Notes under the pieces: generated by a model
What the model was told of the DNA's origin: nothing
What the model saw: only the letters and a program-made list of their open reading frames with translations
Databases searched by the model: none
In this document: positions 61,851-64,000 of the stretch, piece after piece
Layout: each line of letters opens with the position of its first letter
How positions within the stretch are numbered: position 1 is the first letter of the stretch
Position numbers and translations under genes: made by a program
Assembly: GCA_002946415.1 (NCBI GenBank)
Contig: NJPS01000011.1
Location: 124,001 to 188,000, forward strand
Direction of reading: 5' to 3'
From: Rutstroemia sp. NJR-2017a BVV2
Taxonomy: Eukaryota > Ascomycota > Leotiomycetes > Helotiales > Rutstroemiaceae
DNA length: 64,000 nucleotides

Positions 61851-63429
61851 GCAGCACTGTCCCAGCACCAAGCCAACCCCTTTTGCCCCAGACCAATCTC
61901 ATATAGCTGCTTATGACTGTGTCCCATGTGTCTCATTTTCCATTACAGATGAAGTACTCATAATGATTTATGATAAATTGTCAATCCATCGCGATCGTGG
62001 TGAAATTTGAAGAGAAACGCAGGAAGGATGAAAACGAGAAAAGTGTTTAAGAAAATCAATTCATCATTGTACCCGATCGTTGCTCTTTAACTCCTCTGTT
62101 TAACTACAATTCTATCCTTTGTGCACTTTGATTTCTCTCTAGTACGATTTCACCTTCGTAACTTTGTCTGTGCAACTACCTTCCCCCTTTCTCCACTTTC
62201 GCTAACATCCCACTACAAACGTTAGCGTGGTGAAACTTTTACTAGGTTAGCACTGCTGCACGAAACTGTTCCTGCATCTGAAGATACTTGAATCGAATGA
62301 CTAGGAGATTTCGGACGGTACCGTATGGCTATAGAGGATGACGATATCAGAGATCGAAAAGTACGGACTGAGGTAGCTCGTTATTGGTATCCTAAAGCTT
62401 CCCATCTATCACCTACAACTGGTCGGCTATACCATCATCTCGGAATCCTAGCAAGACCAAATACTCTCTAATAGCTCTATTACCATATAAAATCTCTTTG
62501 TGTTGTAAAGCTATTTAGGTCTATATACGAATCAATTCTTACACTCTTTGACGCCATCCTCGAGATGGAGTACAGTAAGGAAACGCAGGATTGGTGTCAT
62601 CTTATCCCAGGAAGCCTTTATTAAAACAGATTCGCTGTTAATCACGCCGAGGATGCGGCTGTGATTGCCTGGAGTTGATGACTCGAACATTCGATTGGCC
62701 TAGGCTTCAAAAGCACAAGGCAGGATTAGTTCTGACTCTCGGGGCCCTCTCCTGTAGTACCCCGCTGCCTAAATAAGGCCTAGGCTTCAAAAGCACAAGG
62801 CAGGGTTAGTTCTGACTCTCGGGGCCCTCTCCTGTAGTACCCCGCTGCCTAAATAAGTTCAGGGCTGTTCATATATTATGTGAATATCATGAATATGTCT
62901 CCTACTAAAAACACTCGACAGCTTGAAGTATGATAGCAACAAATACCTCGCTATATATTAAGTTGCTTGAGCCTTTGGTCATATGCTTTCGAGTTCAAGT
63001 TCACAGTTTCTGGTGATTTGTGGAGTACAGTAGGTACTTACTTTCCATACGAATTTGCAGAAAGAGGCCCATAATTCATGATTCCCAAGCGGCTACCGGT
63101 GGGAATGCTACGGTTCTGTCCGAGGTGTGTAAACTCTTTCAGTGATGCTGGTGTGCATCAAACTTGGAGTACAGGACGTCTTTGGACATTATTTGTAGGA
63201 AATTTTCTGAAAGAATTGGACTTCGTATTGGTACACGCTCAGGAAAAGAAAAAATGTATCCCCATATGCATTCACCACCTTTTTCTCCACGCCGACAAGT
63301 TTACGGTATTGAAGTCAAACTGTCACGAAAAATTCAACCATTCCGCCATTTCCCAAGATCCCTCTGTTTCAACATGTGACAAGATATGAATATGAATTAA
63401 AGACTTCGATTCCTGTCTCCTCGCCAGCA
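61851..63429. other. intergenic with an 80-bp duplication
   Basis: No gene recognised. Contains the 80-bp direct duplication at 62697-62856. A plus-strand frame at 63078-63389 has no domain. Confidence 0.45.
62697..62856. repeat. 80-bp tandem direct duplication
   Basis: 62697-62776 and 62777-62856 differ at one base (GGATTAG versus GGGTTAG). Each unit begins GGCCTAGGCTTCAAAAGCAC and ends CTGCCTAAATAA. Confidence 0.95.
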
Positions 63430-64000
63430 TCATAGCCCTCTTCGTCCATGATGATAACCACGGCCATGATGAAGATACCGTGCCAGTGATTCGAGCAAGT
63501 CACCAATGGGATCACGATTACCACCAGTATGACCTAGTGGCATCATGTGCATGTTATTTTCGAGGTCTAGATTTTCTTGTGCTAGGAAAACGTTAGGATA
63601 CTTAACACGCAAGAACGAAATGACTCAAATGACTCATGAGTAGCCTAGCAGCGAATGACACTGAATGCACCTGAGTGGAAATAACGAACGGTGGATTGCG
63701 ATAGAAGGGAGGAAGCTGAAGTAAGATATGAAAGGAGGTACTAAGGGACTAGAGGTGATATTAAGATAGTTGCGTACCGTGTGATCTCTTTGTTAATATG
63801 ATTGCAATAACACCTAGTATTGCAGAGACAACACCGAAGACCAGAGCTAAGACATCACTTGTTGAAACTATGAAAGGGACAATTGAGAATCTGAGTCAGC
63901 TGTGTATCTTAAGAATAGAAGCCAGAAAAGATATGACAACGCGATGAGGAAGAAACTATATAGCTGTGGGCATATACTTATGCGCACCAGAGACAACACC
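63430..64000 (-). CDS. small single-pass membrane protein, paralogue copy 3 (start uncertain, at window edge)
   Basis: Minus-strand exons 2 and 3 are clear: 63778-63867 (90 nt) and 63430-63581, with donor GTACGC, a CTAAC branch and acceptor CTAG in between (196 nt). Exon 2 encodes VSTSDVLALVFGVVSAIL... LTKRSH. Exon 3 begins AQENLDLENNMHMM, then NRDPIGDLLESLARYLHHG and a His/Gly/Arg-rich end (YHHGRRGL). At the position of the other copies' ATGG|GTATGT first exon, this copy reads ATAA|GTATAT (about 63973-63980), so the usual start is absent; an in-frame path stays open to the window edge. It may start beyond 64000 or be inactive. The family is unrecognised. Confidence 0.6.

Overview
The window is nuclear DNA of a filamentous ascomycete. 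Evidence: short GT-AG introns of about 45-180 nt with CTAAC/CTGAC-like branch sites, and a conserved set of fungal genes (haspin-like kinase, class I alpha-mannosidase, calmodulin, Tlg2-type syntaxin, NC2-alpha, Pik1, a velvet regulator, CTP synthase). Base composition and gene content suggest a Leotiomycete-type genome, but that placement is inference.

Layout. 1-6.4 kb is compact and conserved: 3' end of a haspin-like kinase (+), a GH47 alpha-mannosidase (-), calmodulin (-, seven exons) and, diverging from it, a Tlg2/syntaxin-16-like SNARE (+). 7.2-8.2 kb holds a broken zinc-type alcohol dehydrogenase/enoyl reductase (-). 10.2-12.4 kb holds a RidA-family gene (+) converging on an isocitrate lyase/PEP-mutase superfamily gene (-); 14.3-15.3 kb a DUF1275-type membrane protein (+). 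15.3-27.7 kb has no gene I can support, and contains a degenerate array of a TGCAACAAA motif paired with ATTGG (22.9-25.9 kb). 27.7-28.9 kb is an NC2-alpha/Bur6-like histone-fold gene (+). A three-exon gene for a 73-residue membrane protein lies at 34.2 kb (+). 36.5-38.4 kb is an MFS sugar transporter (+), 39.4-42.6 kb the PI 4-kinase Pik1 (+), 49.2-50.4 kb a VelC-like velvet protein (+), 51.0-53.1 kb CTP synthase (+). From 55 kb to the right edge lies a run of same-strand (-) paralogues of a tiny single-pass membrane protein in various states of repair.

Functional themes are housekeeping: Golgi/ER trafficking and glycan trimming (mannosidase, Tlg2, Pik1), Ca2+ signalling (calmodulin), transcription (NC2-alpha, velvet), nucleotide synthesis (CTP synthase). 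I see no metabolic gene cluster.

Most notable: (i) a paralogous family of three-exon micro-membrane proteins with an exactly conserved 90-nt transmembrane exon (three copies plus one orphan last exon, and a possible distant relative at 34.2 kb with the same intron phases); (ii) an apparent AT-AC intron in CTP synthase; (iii) the TGCAACAAA/ATTGG array; (iv) a perfect 19-bp inverted repeat inside the mannosidase intron. Exon boundaries were placed by eye from splice signals, reading frame and family conservation.
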